Below, one piece after another: positions 8,151 through 17,262 of a stretch of 64,000 nt of DNA. The DNA comes from UBA5109 sp038148755 (GTDB lineage: Bacteria; Pseudomonadota; Gammaproteobacteria; Pseudomonadales; Pseudohongiellaceae), in NCBI GenBank assembly GCA_038148755.1, contig JAYQWA010000005.1, positions 45,891 to 109,890 of the forward strand. Reading direction: 5' to 3'. The notes beneath the pieces were generated by a model. That model saw only the letters and a list, made by a program, of their open reading frames with translations, made no database searches and was not told where the DNA came from. The first letter of the stretch is position 1, and each line of letters begins with the position of its first letter. A program made the translations under genes and the position numbers.

Positions 8151-9785
8151 TTGGCTAACTATAATAAAAATTCATTTAATCGACGTTCTTTTCTCAGCAC
8201 CACAGCGCTTGGGACAGCAGGAATTTACCTGGGGGTCCAGGCACCTTTTTCACTGGCACAGGATCTTCGGTTAAGCGATGTAGGTGCAACAGTTTCTACA
8301 CGCCATGGCCGTGTCAGGGGACTGGTACGTGAAGGTGTGCAGCAGTTCTGGGGAGTGCCCTATGGTGCGCCGACTGATGGCGCTAACCGCTTTATGCCGC
8401 CACAGGCGCCAACAGCCTGGTCTGGTATCAGGGATGCCTTTCAGATTGGCAACCGTTGTTATCAGGGCCCAAATGCATTTGAACCGTCACCAGTGGTATT
8501 GGCAATGAACCGTTTGGAACAGGAAGGTGAAGATTGTCTGAATCTGAATGTGTTTACACCTGCTGCTGATAATCGATCACGCCCGGTTATGGTTTGGATG
8601 CATGGTGGCGGGCATCGTTATGGCTCTGGAAACTACCTGATGTATGACGGCACCTTGCTGGCGAAAAAAGAAGATGTGGTTGTGGTATCGGTGAGTCACC
8701 GTCTGAATATTTTTGGTTATATGCATTTGGCTGATATTGGTGGTGACAAGTGGGCGCAGTCGACCAATGTCGGCACACAGGATCTGGTCGCTGCCTTGCA
8801 GTGGGTAAAAGACAACATCGAAGAATTCGGTGGCGATCCGGATCGAGTGACTATTTTTGGCCAGTCCGGCGGCGGGGGTAAAACTTCTTCACTCATGGCT
8901 GTTCCCAGTGCTGAAGGTCTATTCCACCGGGCAATCGCGCAAAGTGGCTCTACTATCAGGGGTATGTCAGCCGATGATGCGACAGAAGCTGTTAACCGTT
9001 ATTTAAGTAAATTAGATATAAAAGCGAATCAGCTAGATCGCTTACAGGCATTAACGCCACAGCAGATTCAGGGTGCATTATATGGCGATGACGAATTAAG
9101 GGGTTTCCCGATGGGACCTGTCGTGGATGGTAATTTTATTCCACGCCATCCTTGGGACCCTTCCGCTCCCGGGTATTCTGCAGATGTGCCTTTTATGGCT
9201 GGTAGTACTGAAACTGAGAATGGTTGGATAGGGCCACCACCTTATGAATTATCAGATGCTGATATGTTGAATCTTTTCAGTACAAGAATCTGTAGCGGTA
9301 ATGAGCAGCAGGCCAGAGAGCTGATTTCGCTGTATCAAAGCAAATTTCCTAATAGAAGAAACAGAATGCTGTGGCTAACAGCCGAGTCTGATAATACACG
9401 ACGCTGGAACGCTCAATATCTGAACCGCATGAAATATGAGCAGGGTTCTGCCAACTCCTATCTGTACCTGTTTGACTGGCATTCGCCAGTACATGATAAG
9501 CGTATGGGTTCATATCATACTCTGGAGATTCCATTTGTCTTTAACAATGTTGATGTAGCCGCATCCATGACCGGAGCTGACTCTTATCGTTATGAGTTAG
9601 CGCACGTGATGAGTGCTGCCTGGGCCGCATTTGCCAGAACAGGTGATCCTAATCACGCTGATATGCCAACCTGGGCACCATTCACGCCGGAGAATTATCC
9701 GACCATGATGTTTGGTGATGAAGTCAGGGCGGTTAATGACCCTAACCGGGATCAACGTCTGGCTTTGGCCGCTATTAGAGCCTGA
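8151..9785 (+). CDS. Exported type B carboxylesterase (Tat signal)
   Basis: This is an alpha/beta-hydrolase of the carboxylesterase/cholinesterase family. The N-terminus NRRSFLSTTALGTAGIYLG is a twin-arginine signal ending near SLAQ, so the enzyme probably acts in the periplasm or outside. The oxyanion loop MHGGGH, nucleophile FGQSGGGGK (Ser about 248 counted from the upstream TTG), an acid in STETENGW and the His of SYHTLEIPFVF complete the catalytic machinery. There is no ATG start; TTG at 8151 has AGGGG seven bases upstream, and an in-frame TTG at 8124 is possible. It follows the lig regulator by about 120 bases, suggesting ester hydrolysis feeding 4-hydroxybenzoate or related acids into the pathway. 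Substrate is inferred only. Confidence 0.88.
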   Translation: MANYNKNSFNRRSFLSTTALGTAGIYLGVQAPFSLAQDLRLSDVGATVSTRHGRVRGLVREGVQQFWGVPYGAPTDGANRFMPPQAPTAWSGIRDAFQIGNRCYQGPNAFEPSPVVLAMNRLEQEGEDCLNLNVFTPAADNRSRPVMVWMHGGGHRYGSGNYLMYDGTLLAKKEDVVVVSVSHRLNIFGYMHLADIGGDKWAQSTNVGTQDLVAALQWVKDNIEEFGGDPDRVTIFGQSGGGGKTSSLMAVPSAEGLFHRAIAQSGSTIRGMSADDATEAVNRYLSKLDIKANQLDRLQALTPQQIQGALYGDDELRGFPMGPVVDGNFIPRHPWDPSAPGYSADVPFMAGSTETENGWIGPPPYELSDADMLNLFSTRICSGNEQQARELISLYQSKFPNRRNRMLWLTAESDNTRRWNAQYLNRMKYEQGSANSYLYLFDWHSPVHDKRMGSYHTLEIPFVFNNVDVAASMTGADSYRYELAHVMSAAWAAFARTGDPNHADMPTWAPFTPENYPTMMFGDEVRAVNDPNRDQRLALAAIRA

Positions 9786-9807
9786 GGGGCGTCTAATAGA
9801 GCGGTAT

Positions 9808-9846
9808 AACAAAAAGGTCTGGTAGTAATATCAGGCCGTTTTTGTT
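9808..9846 (+). terminator. Rho-independent terminator after the carboxylesterase
   Basis: The sequence AACAAAAAGGTCTG, a short loop, then CAGGCCGTTTTTGTT forms a stem with one bulged G and one G-U pair, ending in a T-rich tail about 25 bases after the esterase stop. Confidence 0.7.
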
Positions 9847-9935
9847 ACTTAGTTAAAAAATGCCATGAATTTTAATGCGCCGGTTTAACTCCAGGTATAG
9901 CTGATCACTAAAAAAGTCCCGAGCAAACAGAAGCC

Positions 9936-9963
9936 AAAAAAAAGCCGGATTTTAAGTCCGGCT
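9936..9963 (-). terminator. Rho-independent terminator downstream of the GST gene
   Basis: AGCCGGA (9943-9949) and TCCGGCT (9957-9963) form a perfect 7-bp stem with a 7-base loop. On the minus strand it is followed by a run of eight T. It lies 37 bases beyond the stop of the leftward GST gene and probably ends the pdsO-GST transcript. Confidence 0.82.
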
Positions 9964-9999
9964 CAAGCATCGCTCTCAGGTTTTAGCGTTTCAAATTCA

Positions 10000-10671
10000 T
10001 CAGGCAGATTGTTCCCAGTTAATATTCTCCAGTTCTTGTTGCTGTTCTATTCCAGCCTGTTCTAGCCACCAGTCTAGGTTTGGATTACTTAACAGAGTCT
10101 GAATATACCTTCTACTTTGTTGACTCAATTCTGCACCATAAGCATTTAATGCAATTGCCATAGGGGCGATCATGCAATCTGCTATTGAGAATTTTCCAAA
10201 GAGATAGTTGCCGCCATCGCCAAAATGGGTTCGGCAACAATAGATGATGGCATCTAAACGTGCGATTTCTTTTTCGATTGCAGGAGAGGGGTTTACTTGA
10301 ATGCGTAGTTGACAATTCATGGGCCAGTCTTTTTTGAAATGCTGGAAGTCAGCATGGAGTTCATTGGCTATGGACCTGGCTGCTGCTTTCTTTTTCAGAT
10401 GTTGGGGCCAGGCCTGTCCTTGCAGAAATGCTTCATTGATGTACTCGCATATCGCGAGGGAGTCCCATACTTTAACGTCATCATGAATCAGTACGGGTAA
10501 CTGTAAACTCGGTGAATACATCGCAATTTTTTCAATAGAATTACTTTGAAAAAGCTGAATGACGGTTTCATCATAAGGGACTTCCAGCTCATTCAGTAAT
10601 AACCAGACACGCAGAGAACTGGAAGAGTAATTACGGTCACCACTTATTAATCGGGGCTTGTTCATAGTCAT
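10000..10671 (-). CDS. Glutathione S-transferase family protein
   Basis: This 223-residue cytosolic GST-like protein has an N-terminal thioredoxin fold and an all-helical C-terminal domain. NYSSSSLRVWLLLNELEVPYDE (residues about 13-34) holds the catalytic Ser of beta/zeta-like enzymes. SLQLPVLIHDDVKVWDSLAICEYI has the cis-Pro and the glutathione-binding D-S pair, and FGKFSIADCMIAPMAIALNAY is the conserved C-terminal N-capping region. The substrate is unknown. It starts 44 bases downstream of pdsO on the same strand, in the place where other dedicated-sortase loci would be expected to carry the target and sortase genes. A maleylacetoacetate isomerase-like activity is possible but not supported by neighbours. 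Confidence 0.85.
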   Translation of the reverse strand: MTMNKPRLISGDRNYSSSSLRVWLLLNELEVPYDETVIQLFQSNSIEKIAMYSPSLQLPVLIHDDVKVWDSLAICEYINEAFLQGQAWPQHLKKKAAARSIANELHADFQHFKKDWPMNCQLRIQVNPSPAIEKEIARLDAIIYCCRTHFGDGGNYLFGKFSIADCMIAPMAIALNAYGAELSQQSRRYIQTLLSNPNLDWWLEQAGIEQQQELENINWEQSA

Positions 10672-10715
10672 CTTCAGTTCTCCAGTGTTTGCTAGACGTT
10701 GATTTAATCAGCTTG

Positions 10716-11528
10716 TTATTCACTTAAGGTGAATAGTTCATTGTTTACAGATCGCAATTCGATATTAACCCGGCGATCGAAAAATAATGTTTCCAGTTTG
10801 TCGCTCTGTCCTATGGTTCTGCTTTCACCAAAGGCTCTGGTCTGGATATTTTCTGGTTTTACACCTAAGGCCAGAAGCGCACGTACAACAGCATCAGCCC
10901 GTTGTTCAGAAAGTCTTTGATTGGCTGTGCTGTTGCCACGAACATCGGCAAAACCGCTAACCAAAATAAGTGGATTATCGATTGTGTCTGCCACTCTGCT
11001 GAGTTCTTCAAGTGCTTCCATGTAGTGCTGTTCAACAACGGCAGAATTAGTCTGAAAGTGTAAGGACAGGGCAGTATCACTACAGCATTCAATACTGTCC
11101 TGCATGTCAGAAATTGTGTCGTTAAGACTGACACGTTGTAAGTTGGAGGCTTCAATTTCCTGCAAGGCAAGTTGGTAACGTCTTTCAAGGTCTCTCTGTT
11201 CGGCCTGCAGGGCGATCAGTTCCTGCTGACTCTGATCCAGATGGCTGGCTAGCAGTTGTTTTTCGTTTTGTTCGCTGTTAGTGCTGCTTGCAATCAAACC
11301 TAGCATGGCTGCGCCAATGGCGCCGGGAGGCCCGGCAATCAGTCCGCCGACAACGGCGCCACCAAGAAAACCGATTGCTTCATTGCGGGTTCCCTGCTGC
11401 TCCAGTTCATCCATTTCTGCCGTCGGACTGGCCATTGCCGTGTTAATTGCTGTAAACAACAGCGATGCCAGGATTAAGGGTACTATTACATTTTTATATG
11501 AATTCTTATACGCAGTTTTATGGGTCAT
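10716..11528 (-). CDS. pdsO: OmpA-family protein of the dedicated sortase system (PdsO-like)
   Basis: This is an outer-membrane or peptidoglycan-associated protein of 270 residues. A hydrophobic N-terminal export segment (VIVPLILASLLFTAINTAMA) is followed by a glycine-zipper stretch (FLGGAVVGGLIAGPPGAIGA), a coiled coil of about 55 residues, and a C-terminal OmpA peptidoglycan-binding domain with VSGFADVRGNSTANQRLSEQ and RADAVVRALLALGVKPENI. This layout and the divergent pdsR-pdsS pair match the PdsO family of proteobacterial dedicated sortase loci. The symbol rests on recalled family architecture, not a search. No sortase or LPxTG-like target is encoded anywhere in the window. Confidence 0.75.
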   Translation of the reverse strand: MTHKTAYKNSYKNVIVPLILASLLFTAINTAMASPTAEMDELEQQGTRNEAIGFLGGAVVGGLIAGPPGAIGAAMLGLIASSTNSEQNEKQLLASHLDQSQQELIALQAEQRDLERRYQLALQEIEASNLQRVSLNDTISDMQDSIECCSDTALSLHFQTNSAVVEQHYMEALEELSRVADTIDNPLILVSGFADVRGNSTANQRLSEQRADAVVRALLALGVKPENIQTRAFGESRTIGQSDKLETLFFDRRVNIELRSVNNELFTLSE

Positions 11529-11739
11529 GGGTTTCTCCTCTCAAGTTTGTGTATGACCTGTTTTTCCTGACTGTGTATTTAAAGGTGAGTCTATTCCTTT
11601 TTAAGGGGAGAAAAGGGGCAGTTCACTGATCAAATATGGCAAGATTATGGCAATTAAGTCCTGCTAATCAGGCTTACTGCATTTATTGGAATCTTTCCGG
11701 TATAGTTCAGGCAAATCAAATACTTGAGGCGGGGAATTT

Positions 11740-12441
11740 ATGAGCCGGCGAATTGCTATCGTAGAAGATGAATCAGCCTTGCGTGAAAACTATACAGATG
11801 TTTTACGCAAGCAGGGTTATGAAGTGTCAGCTTATCCTAATCGCCAAAAAGCCATGGCCGCATTTGAATTGCGTTTACCTGATCTGGCGGTTATAGATAT
11901 CGGGCTTGAAGATGAAATAGATGGCGGCTTCAAACTGTGTCAGGCTTTACGTTCCATGTCAGAAAGTCTGCCGATTATTTTTTTGACGGCACGTGATAAT
12001 GATTTTGACACGGTTAGTGGATTGCGCATGGGGGCAGATGATTATCTGAGTAAAGATATCAGTCTGCCGCATTTGAGTGCCCGTATAGCCGCTTTGTTCA
12101 GAAGACTTGATGTGCAGGACAAGCCGACTGAACCGGAAAATCTGGTAGAAAGAGGTGAATTGTTAATGGATCTGAGTCGTTTATCGGTAAGCTGGAAAGG
12201 GCAGCCCATTACGCTGACAATCACTGAGTTCTGGATGCTGCATGCCATGGTCAAGTTTCCCGGTCATGTGAAAAGTCGTGATGCGCTGATGCAGGAATCA
12301 AAAATATTTGTCGATAACAGTACGATCACTTCGCATGTAAAACGTATCCGTAAAAAATTTATCCAGGTAGATCCTGATTTTGATTGTATTGATACAGTTT
12401 ACGGCATGGGTTATCGCTGGACCTCAGAAGCCCGTGACTAA
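11740..12441 (+). CDS. pdsR: OmpR-type response regulator of the dedicated sortase system (PdsR-like)
   Basis: This is a two-component response regulator of 233 residues. The receiver domain (about 1-120) has the acidic pocket VEDE at residues 8-11, the phosphoacceptor Asp53 in VIDIGLED, the conserved Thr in FLTARD and the Lys in LSKDI. The C-terminal winged helix (about 135-230) has LTITEFWMLHAMVKFPGHVKS and TVYGMGYRW, the OmpR/PhoB hallmark. It lies 27 bases upstream of its partner kinase and diverges from pdsO. The sequence resembles the response regulators seen in proteobacterial dedicated sortase loci. The signal and regulon are unknown; pdsO is the natural first target. Confidence 0.82.
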   Translation: MSRRIAIVEDESALRENYTDVLRKQGYEVSAYPNRQKAMAAFELRLPDLAVIDIGLEDEIDGGFKLCQALRSMSESLPIIFLTARDNDFDTVSGLRMGADDYLSKDISLPHLSARIAALFRRLDVQDKPTEPENLVERGELLMDLSRLSVSWKGQPITLTITEFWMLHAMVKFPGHVKSRDALMQESKIFVDNSTITSHVKRIRKKFIQVDPDFDCIDTVYGMGYRWTSEARD

Positions 12442-12468
12442 GGTGCCGTTATTGAGTTAAACCACTAA

Positions 12469-14661
12469 ATGGCAACTTTTACAAAAAATCTATTTGGTAT
12501 CAGAACAAAACTGGTTTTTGCCGCCAGTTTTTTGTTGGTTATTCCCTGGTTAGGTTATTTATATATTCTTGAGATGGAAGAATATTTGAGTCGTGCGCAG
12601 GAGCAGACTGTTTTGGGAACGGCTCGTGCACTGGCAACCGCTTTAAGTGAACGACCCGAACTATTTAATGACAGCAGTTACAGCCGTGCGACTGCCGGTC
12701 AGGATTTATACGTTTACCCGGTTTTTTATCCCCTCGCTATAGATGATGGCAATATTCTGGACTGGCGGGATTATCAGCAGTATGAACAGCATTACCAGGA
12801 GGGAAGCAGTAGGCCTAATCAGGCAAATGAATTTACAACTTTTCGTAACCCAAGCATGGCGGGAGATCCTTTAAGTTTCCGTTTGATGCTGGGTGAATAT
12901 AACCGTTCCTTATATGCCTACCTCAGAGTTGTCGATGAAAATGTTGTGCTGCGGGATCGTGACAGTCTGCGTATTGACCGTAGTGATAACTTAAGGTTGG
13001 GGCTAGTCAACAGAGAAGGTGTTTTTGAGAATTATGTCATTGCACCCTATGCCGATGAGTTTATCTATCCTTATCGTATAGATGGTGATATCAGTGACAT
13101 TTCTTCCCTGAATTATGAGCCGAGAATTACCGGGCGCTGGAACCGCACGTCAGAAGGTTATGAAGTTGAATTAAGAATGCCTCTGGATATGCTGGGTGAT
13201 AAGTTGGCGCTATCGGTTTATGACATAGATGATATTGTGCAGCGTGAACTGGCGGCTGTTGTTTCAACTTCTGCGGTAAACAGTGCTGAAACACTGGGTA
13301 CCCTGCAACGCCCAACACCCGAAATTGATCGCATAGTTGCGGGCATGGGCTTGAGTGATTCCCGAGTGCAGGTAGTAGACAGAAGTCAGCGTATTTTATT
13401 GAGTGAAGGCGACATTCAAAGTGCCAGCGGATTAATGCTGGAAGAACTGAATCAAAATGAAAACGGGCTTTGGTTCGAGCTTAAAAACTCCTTGCTAAGG
13501 CCTTTGTATAATCAGGTGCTTACCCAGCCTATCAATAATTTTGTTGATGAACTTTATCAACAGGGCACAGTAGAGGCGGAACATATTATTTCTGCGCTTG
13601 CCGGGGTTCCCAATACCAACTTCAGAACACTGGGAAATGGTGAAACCAGAATTCTGGAAGCGGCATTTCCGATTATGGCAAATGGCCAGGTGACAGGCGT
13701 TGTCGTGGTAGACCAGAATATGAATGGCATCCGCACCTTCCGTAACCAGGCGCTGGAAACCCTATTCGATACCATGCTGGGCGTTATGCTGCTGGCTATA
13801 ACCGTCCTGTTTTTATTTGCTTCGGGTTTGTCTAACCGAATTCGCTCTTTGCGCAATCAGGCAGAACAGATTATTGATGATAGCGGACGTATCCATAACA
13901 CCATCAGTCCGTCGCGCAGTAGTGATGAGATCGGCGATCTGAGTCGTTCCTTTTCTAATATTCTGGACCGGCTGACCCAATATACGCATTACCTTGAAAA
14001 TATGTCCTCACGACTTTCACATGAACTAAGAACGCCGGTAACTGTAGTGCGTTCTTCACTGGAAAATCTGCGTATGGCCGGAAATGAAAAAGAAGCTGAA
14101 ACCTATATTCATCGGGCAGAAGAAGGTATCGCCCGCCTCAGTCTGATACTGACGAATATGAGTGAAGCTTCTCGTATGGAGCAGATTCTGAAAAATTCTG
14201 ATAAAGAAGAAGTTGATTTATCGAAAGTTATCAAAGCCTGCTGCGATAATTACAAACAGATATATCCTCATATTAAATTTAGTTTCGTCATCTCTGAAAA
14301 GCCGGTGATGGTGCTAGGCAGTGCTGACTATATTGTGCAGTTGATGGATAAGCTGGTCGCCAATGCGGTTGAGTTTTCTTATGAAGATAAAGCAATACGT
14401 ATTAAGTGCAGCAGTGAAGATAATGAAGCGGTGATATCAGTAGCGAATTCCGGGCCTTATCTGGCCGAAGAAATGAAAGATAGAATTTTTGATTCAATGG
14501 TTTCCGTGCGCCCAGAAAGTAAAAAAAGACAACCGCATTTGGGTATGGGGCTGCATATTGCTCGTATGATCAGTGAATACCATGGTGGCTATATTTATGC
14601 CGATAACCTGCTGGAAGAAGAAGGTGTTATCGTGGTACTAAGAATCCCACTCATTCGATGA
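12469..14661 (+). CDS. pdsS: Membrane sensor histidine kinase of the dedicated sortase system (PdsS-like)
   Basis: This is a 730-residue sensor kinase. An N-terminal membrane segment (about 13-32) is followed by a very large extracytoplasmic region of some 400 residues, with sequence of the kind LRIDRSDNLRLGLVNREG suggesting a beta-sandwich sensor. A second membrane helix (about 440-460), a HAMP linker (RIRSLRNQAEQIIDD), the dimerisation helix with phospho-His518 in SHELRTPVTV, and an ATPase domain with N box DKLVANAVEF and G box LGMGLHIARM follow. The length and layout fit the dedicated sortase histidine kinases. It is co-transcribed with pdsR. No hairpin terminator is obvious after it. Confidence 0.82.
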   Translation: MATFTKNLFGIRTKLVFAASFLLVIPWLGYLYILEMEEYLSRAQEQTVLGTARALATALSERPELFNDSSYSRATAGQDLYVYPVFYPLAIDDGNILDWRDYQQYEQHYQEGSSRPNQANEFTTFRNPSMAGDPLSFRLMLGEYNRSLYAYLRVVDENVVLRDRDSLRIDRSDNLRLGLVNREGVFENYVIAPYADEFIYPYRIDGDISDISSLNYEPRITGRWNRTSEGYEVELRMPLDMLGDKLALSVYDIDDIVQRELAAVVSTSAVNSAETLGTLQRPTPEIDRIVAGMGLSDSRVQVVDRSQRILLSEGDIQSASGLMLEELNQNENGLWFELKNSLLRPLYNQVLTQPINNFVDELYQQGTVEAEHIISALAGVPNTNFRTLGNGETRILEAAFPIMANGQVTGVVVVDQNMNGIRTFRNQALETLFDTMLGVMLLAITVLFLFASGLSNRIRSLRNQAEQIIDDSGRIHNTISPSRSSDEIGDLSRSFSNILDRLTQYTHYLENMSSRLSHELRTPVTVVRSSLENLRMAGNEKEAETYIHRAEEGIARLSLILTNMSEASRMEQILKNSDKEEVDLSKVIKACCDNYKQIYPHIKFSFVISEKPVMVLGSADYIVQLMDKLVANAVEFSYEDKAIRIKCSSEDNEAVISVANSGPYLAEEMKDRIFDSMVSVRPESKKRQPHLGMGLHIARMISEYHGGYIYADNLLEEEGVIVVLRIPLIR

Positions 14662-14770
14662 TTCAGAAGTCTTATTGACCTTATCTTTGATCTTTATCAT
14701 CAATAAATACTCCCACATAGATAAGGTTTGCAGCAGGTTCAGCAGATGCGACTCATGGACGTGATTCATA

Positions 14771-14789
14771 TAATCGAAAAAAACGATTA
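14771..14789. promoter_or_regulatory. Inverted repeat upstream of katG
   Basis: TAATCG-N7-CGATTA with an A-only spacer lies about 160 bases before the katG start, in an AT-rich 286-base gap. The size of the dyad suits a dimeric regulator, but it does not clearly match an OxyR or Fur site. The rest of the gap shows no gene. A strong ribosome-binding site AAGGAG sits a few bases before the katG ATG. Confidence 0.35.
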
Positions 14790-14947
14790 ATAATTAAAAA
14801 ATAATCAATTATATTAATTTAAAGTCAGTTGTTATAGTCTCCGTGTTGTTGAAATGAGTTGCTCTGAAAACTCGATAAAACTAACTCAATGCATATAGGC
14901 GGCATTTATTTAAAGGTGTGCATTAATATCAACCAAGGAGATACTTC

Positions 14948-17152
14948 ATGTTTAAAAGAACGATACCAATAATGACCAGCTTGGCACTGGCGATATCAGG
15001 CGTTACAGCAAGTGCTCAGGAATCCATGCCCGACAATGAATATTGGTGGCCTAACCAGTTGAATCTGGAGCCGCTGCGTCAACATTCCCCTGAATCTGAT
15101 CCCCTGGGCGCTGGCTTTGATTACGCTGAAGCCTTTGCCAGCCTGGATCTGGAAGCCGTCAAGGCAGACCTGGTGGAAGTGATGACCACCTCGCAGGATT
15201 GGTGGCCGGCAGACTATGGACACTATGGTCCTTTTTTCATCCGTATGGCGTGGCACAGTGCCGGCACCTATCGTATCAGTGATGGCCGTGGTGGCTCTGA
15301 TGGCGGCATGCAGCGTTTTGCTCCGCTGAACAGCTGGCCTGATAATGCTAATCTGGACAAGGCCAGAAGATTGCTGTGGCCGGTCAAGCAGAAATACGGT
15401 CGCAACATTTCCTGGGCAGACCTGATGATTCTGGCTGGTACTGTAGCAATGGAAGATATGGGGTTTGAAACCTATGGCTTTGCCGGTGGGCGCGTCGACA
15501 TGTGGGAGCCCGAGATCGTAAACTGGGGGCCTGAAGCTGAATGGCTTGCTTCCAGCCGTATCGGTGATGATGGTCAGCTTAACAGGACTTTTGGAGCCAC
15601 CCAGATGGGCCTGATTTACGTGAATCCTGAAGGTCCAGGTGGCAATCCGGATCCACTAGCGTCAGCCCAGCGAATTCGCCAGACTTTCGGTAACATGGCG
15701 ATGACTGATGAGGAAACTCTTGCCCTGATTGCCGGCGGGCACACTTTCGGCAAGGCCCATGGCGCCTATAGACCAAGTGATTGTGTTGGTGTGGAACCTG
15801 AAGCGGCTGCAATAGAAGAGCAGGGACTCGGCTGGAACAACAGTTGTGGTACCGGCAACGGTTCCGATACTGTTACCAGCGGATTGGAAGGTGCCTGGAC
15901 TGTCAGTCCGGCCCAGTGGACCCACAATTATCTGCAAAACCTCTATGCCTGGGATTGGGAACAGACCCGCAGTCCTGCTGGTGCTATCCAGTGGAAGCCG
16001 GTTGGTAACAACGGAGCTGGTATGGTGCCTGATGCACATGACCCGAATGTACGCCATGCCCCGATGATGTTTACCACCGACCTTGCCTTGCGTGAAGATC
16101 CGGGCTTCCGAGAAATCACCACCCGCTGGTTGAACAATCCTGCTGAATTCGAGGATGCATTCGCGCATGCGTGGTTCAAGCTGACCCATCGTGACCTGGG
16201 TCCCAAGTCCAGATATGTTGGCAGCCTGGTACCTGAAGGTGATCTATTGTGGCAGGACCCGATCCCAGCTGTGGATACCCCGGTCATCAACAACCGTGAC
16301 ATCAGCAGGCTGAAGTCTGAAATTCTTGATTCCGGACTGAGTGTGCAGCAACTGGTAAGTACGGCCTGGGCTTCGGCTTCCAGTTTCCGAGGTACGGATT
16401 TCCGTGGTGGTGCCAATGGTGCCCGCATCAGACTTGCGCCACAGAAAGACTGGGCAGCCAACAATCCGGCTGAACTGGCCAATGTGCTGTCAGTACTGGA
16501 AGGTATCCAGAATGATTTCAATGACAGATCCCGTCGCAAAGTGTCCATGGCCGACCTGATCGTGCTTGGTGGTGCCGCAGCGATTGAAAAAGCGGCTGCT
16601 GATGCAGGCTTCGATGTTGAAGTGCCATTTGTACCGGGCCGGGCCGACACAAGCCAGGAACTGACCGATGTGGAATCCTTTGCAGTACTTGAACCCAAGG
16701 CTGATGGCTTCCGTAACTATTTCAGTTCGGACAGCATGCTGTCTCCTGCGGTAGCATTGGTTGATAAAGCCGACATGCTCAACCTGACAGTGCCTGAAAT
16801 GACTGTGCTGGTAGGGGGTATGCGCGCTCTTGATGCCAATGCGGATGGTTCACGCCACGGGGTGTTCACCGAGAATCCCGGCACCCTGAGCAATGACTTC
16901 TTCGTGTCCCTGATGGATATGTCCGTCGAGTGGAGCCCGTCTTCCATGGCTGGGATCTATGAAGCGAAAGATCGTGCTACTGGTGAAGTGAAATGGACCG
17001 CCACGCCGGTAGACCTGATTTTCGGCTCCAACTCGGAGCTGAGAGTGCTCGCAGAGTACTATGCACAGAATGATGCACGTGAACAGTTCGTGTCTGATTT
17101 CGTTGATGCCTGGACTAAAGTGATGACAGCGGATCGTTTTGATCTGGACTAA
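14948..17152 (+). CDS. katG: Catalase-peroxidase with signal peptide (periplasmic KatG)
   Basis: This haem enzyme disproportionates hydrogen peroxide and has broad peroxidase activity. It has 734 residues with a Sec-type signal peptide (MFKRTIPIMTSLALAISG, cleavage near ASAQ), which ordinary cytoplasmic KatG lacks, so it probably works in the periplasm. Catalytic residues are all present: distal Arg99, Trp102 and His103 in RMAWHSAGTYR, proximal His265 in GGHTFGKAHG, and the Trp102-Tyr224-Met250 trio that forms the KatG-specific crosslink. The C-terminal degenerate domain is complete. Its base composition is visibly richer in G+C than the adjacent kinase gene. A strong terminator follows. Single transcription unit. 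Confidence 0.95.
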   Translation: MFKRTIPIMTSLALAISGVTASAQESMPDNEYWWPNQLNLEPLRQHSPESDPLGAGFDYAEAFASLDLEAVKADLVEVMTTSQDWWPADYGHYGPFFIRMAWHSAGTYRISDGRGGSDGGMQRFAPLNSWPDNANLDKARRLLWPVKQKYGRNISWADLMILAGTVAMEDMGFETYGFAGGRVDMWEPEIVNWGPEAEWLASSRIGDDGQLNRTFGATQMGLIYVNPEGPGGNPDPLASAQRIRQTFGNMAMTDEETLALIAGGHTFGKAHGAYRPSDCVGVEPEAAAIEEQGLGWNNSCGTGNGSDTVTSGLEGAWTVSPAQWTHNYLQNLYAWDWEQTRSPAGAIQWKPVGNNGAGMVPDAHDPNVRHAPMMFTTDLALREDPGFREITTRWLNNPAEFEDAFAHAWFKLTHRDLGPKSRYVGSLVPEGDLLWQDPIPAVDTPVINNRDISRLKSEILDSGLSVQQLVSTAWASASSFRGTDFRGGANGARIRLAPQKDWAANNPAELANVLSVLEGIQNDFNDRSRRKVSMADLIVLGGAAAIEKAAADAGFDVEVPFVPGRADTSQELTDVESFAVLEPKADGFRNYFSSDSMLSPAVALVDKADMLNLTVPEMTVLVGGMRALDANADGSRHGVFTENPGTLSNDFFVSLMDMSVEWSPSSMAGIYEAKDRATGEVKWTATPVDLIFGSNSELRVLAEYYAQNDAREQFVSDFVDAWTKVMTADRFDLD

Positions 17153-17194
17153 TGCTGGCAGTCACTGAGCAGTTGGTCTTCTGCTCAAAATAAA

Positions 17195-17234
17195 AACAGC
17201 AGTAACAGGCTAAATCTGTTGCTGCTGTTTTTTT
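17195..17234 (+). terminator. Strong Rho-independent terminator after katG
   Basis: AACAGCAGTAACAG pairs with CTGTTGCTGCTGTT (one G-U pair) across a short loop and is followed by seven T. It separates katG from the convergent DUF4159 gene. Confidence 0.9.
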
Positions 17235-17262
17235 ATGTGCAGTATTTTTTTTCTGAGATGAT

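Noticed and set aside
15943..16698. A 251-codon open frame on the minus strand within katG
   Set aside because: It lies wholly opposite katG, whose translation is unmistakable. Its Ser/Ala/Arg-rich composition is that of an antisense shadow in a GC-richer gene, with no ribosome-binding site or family motif.
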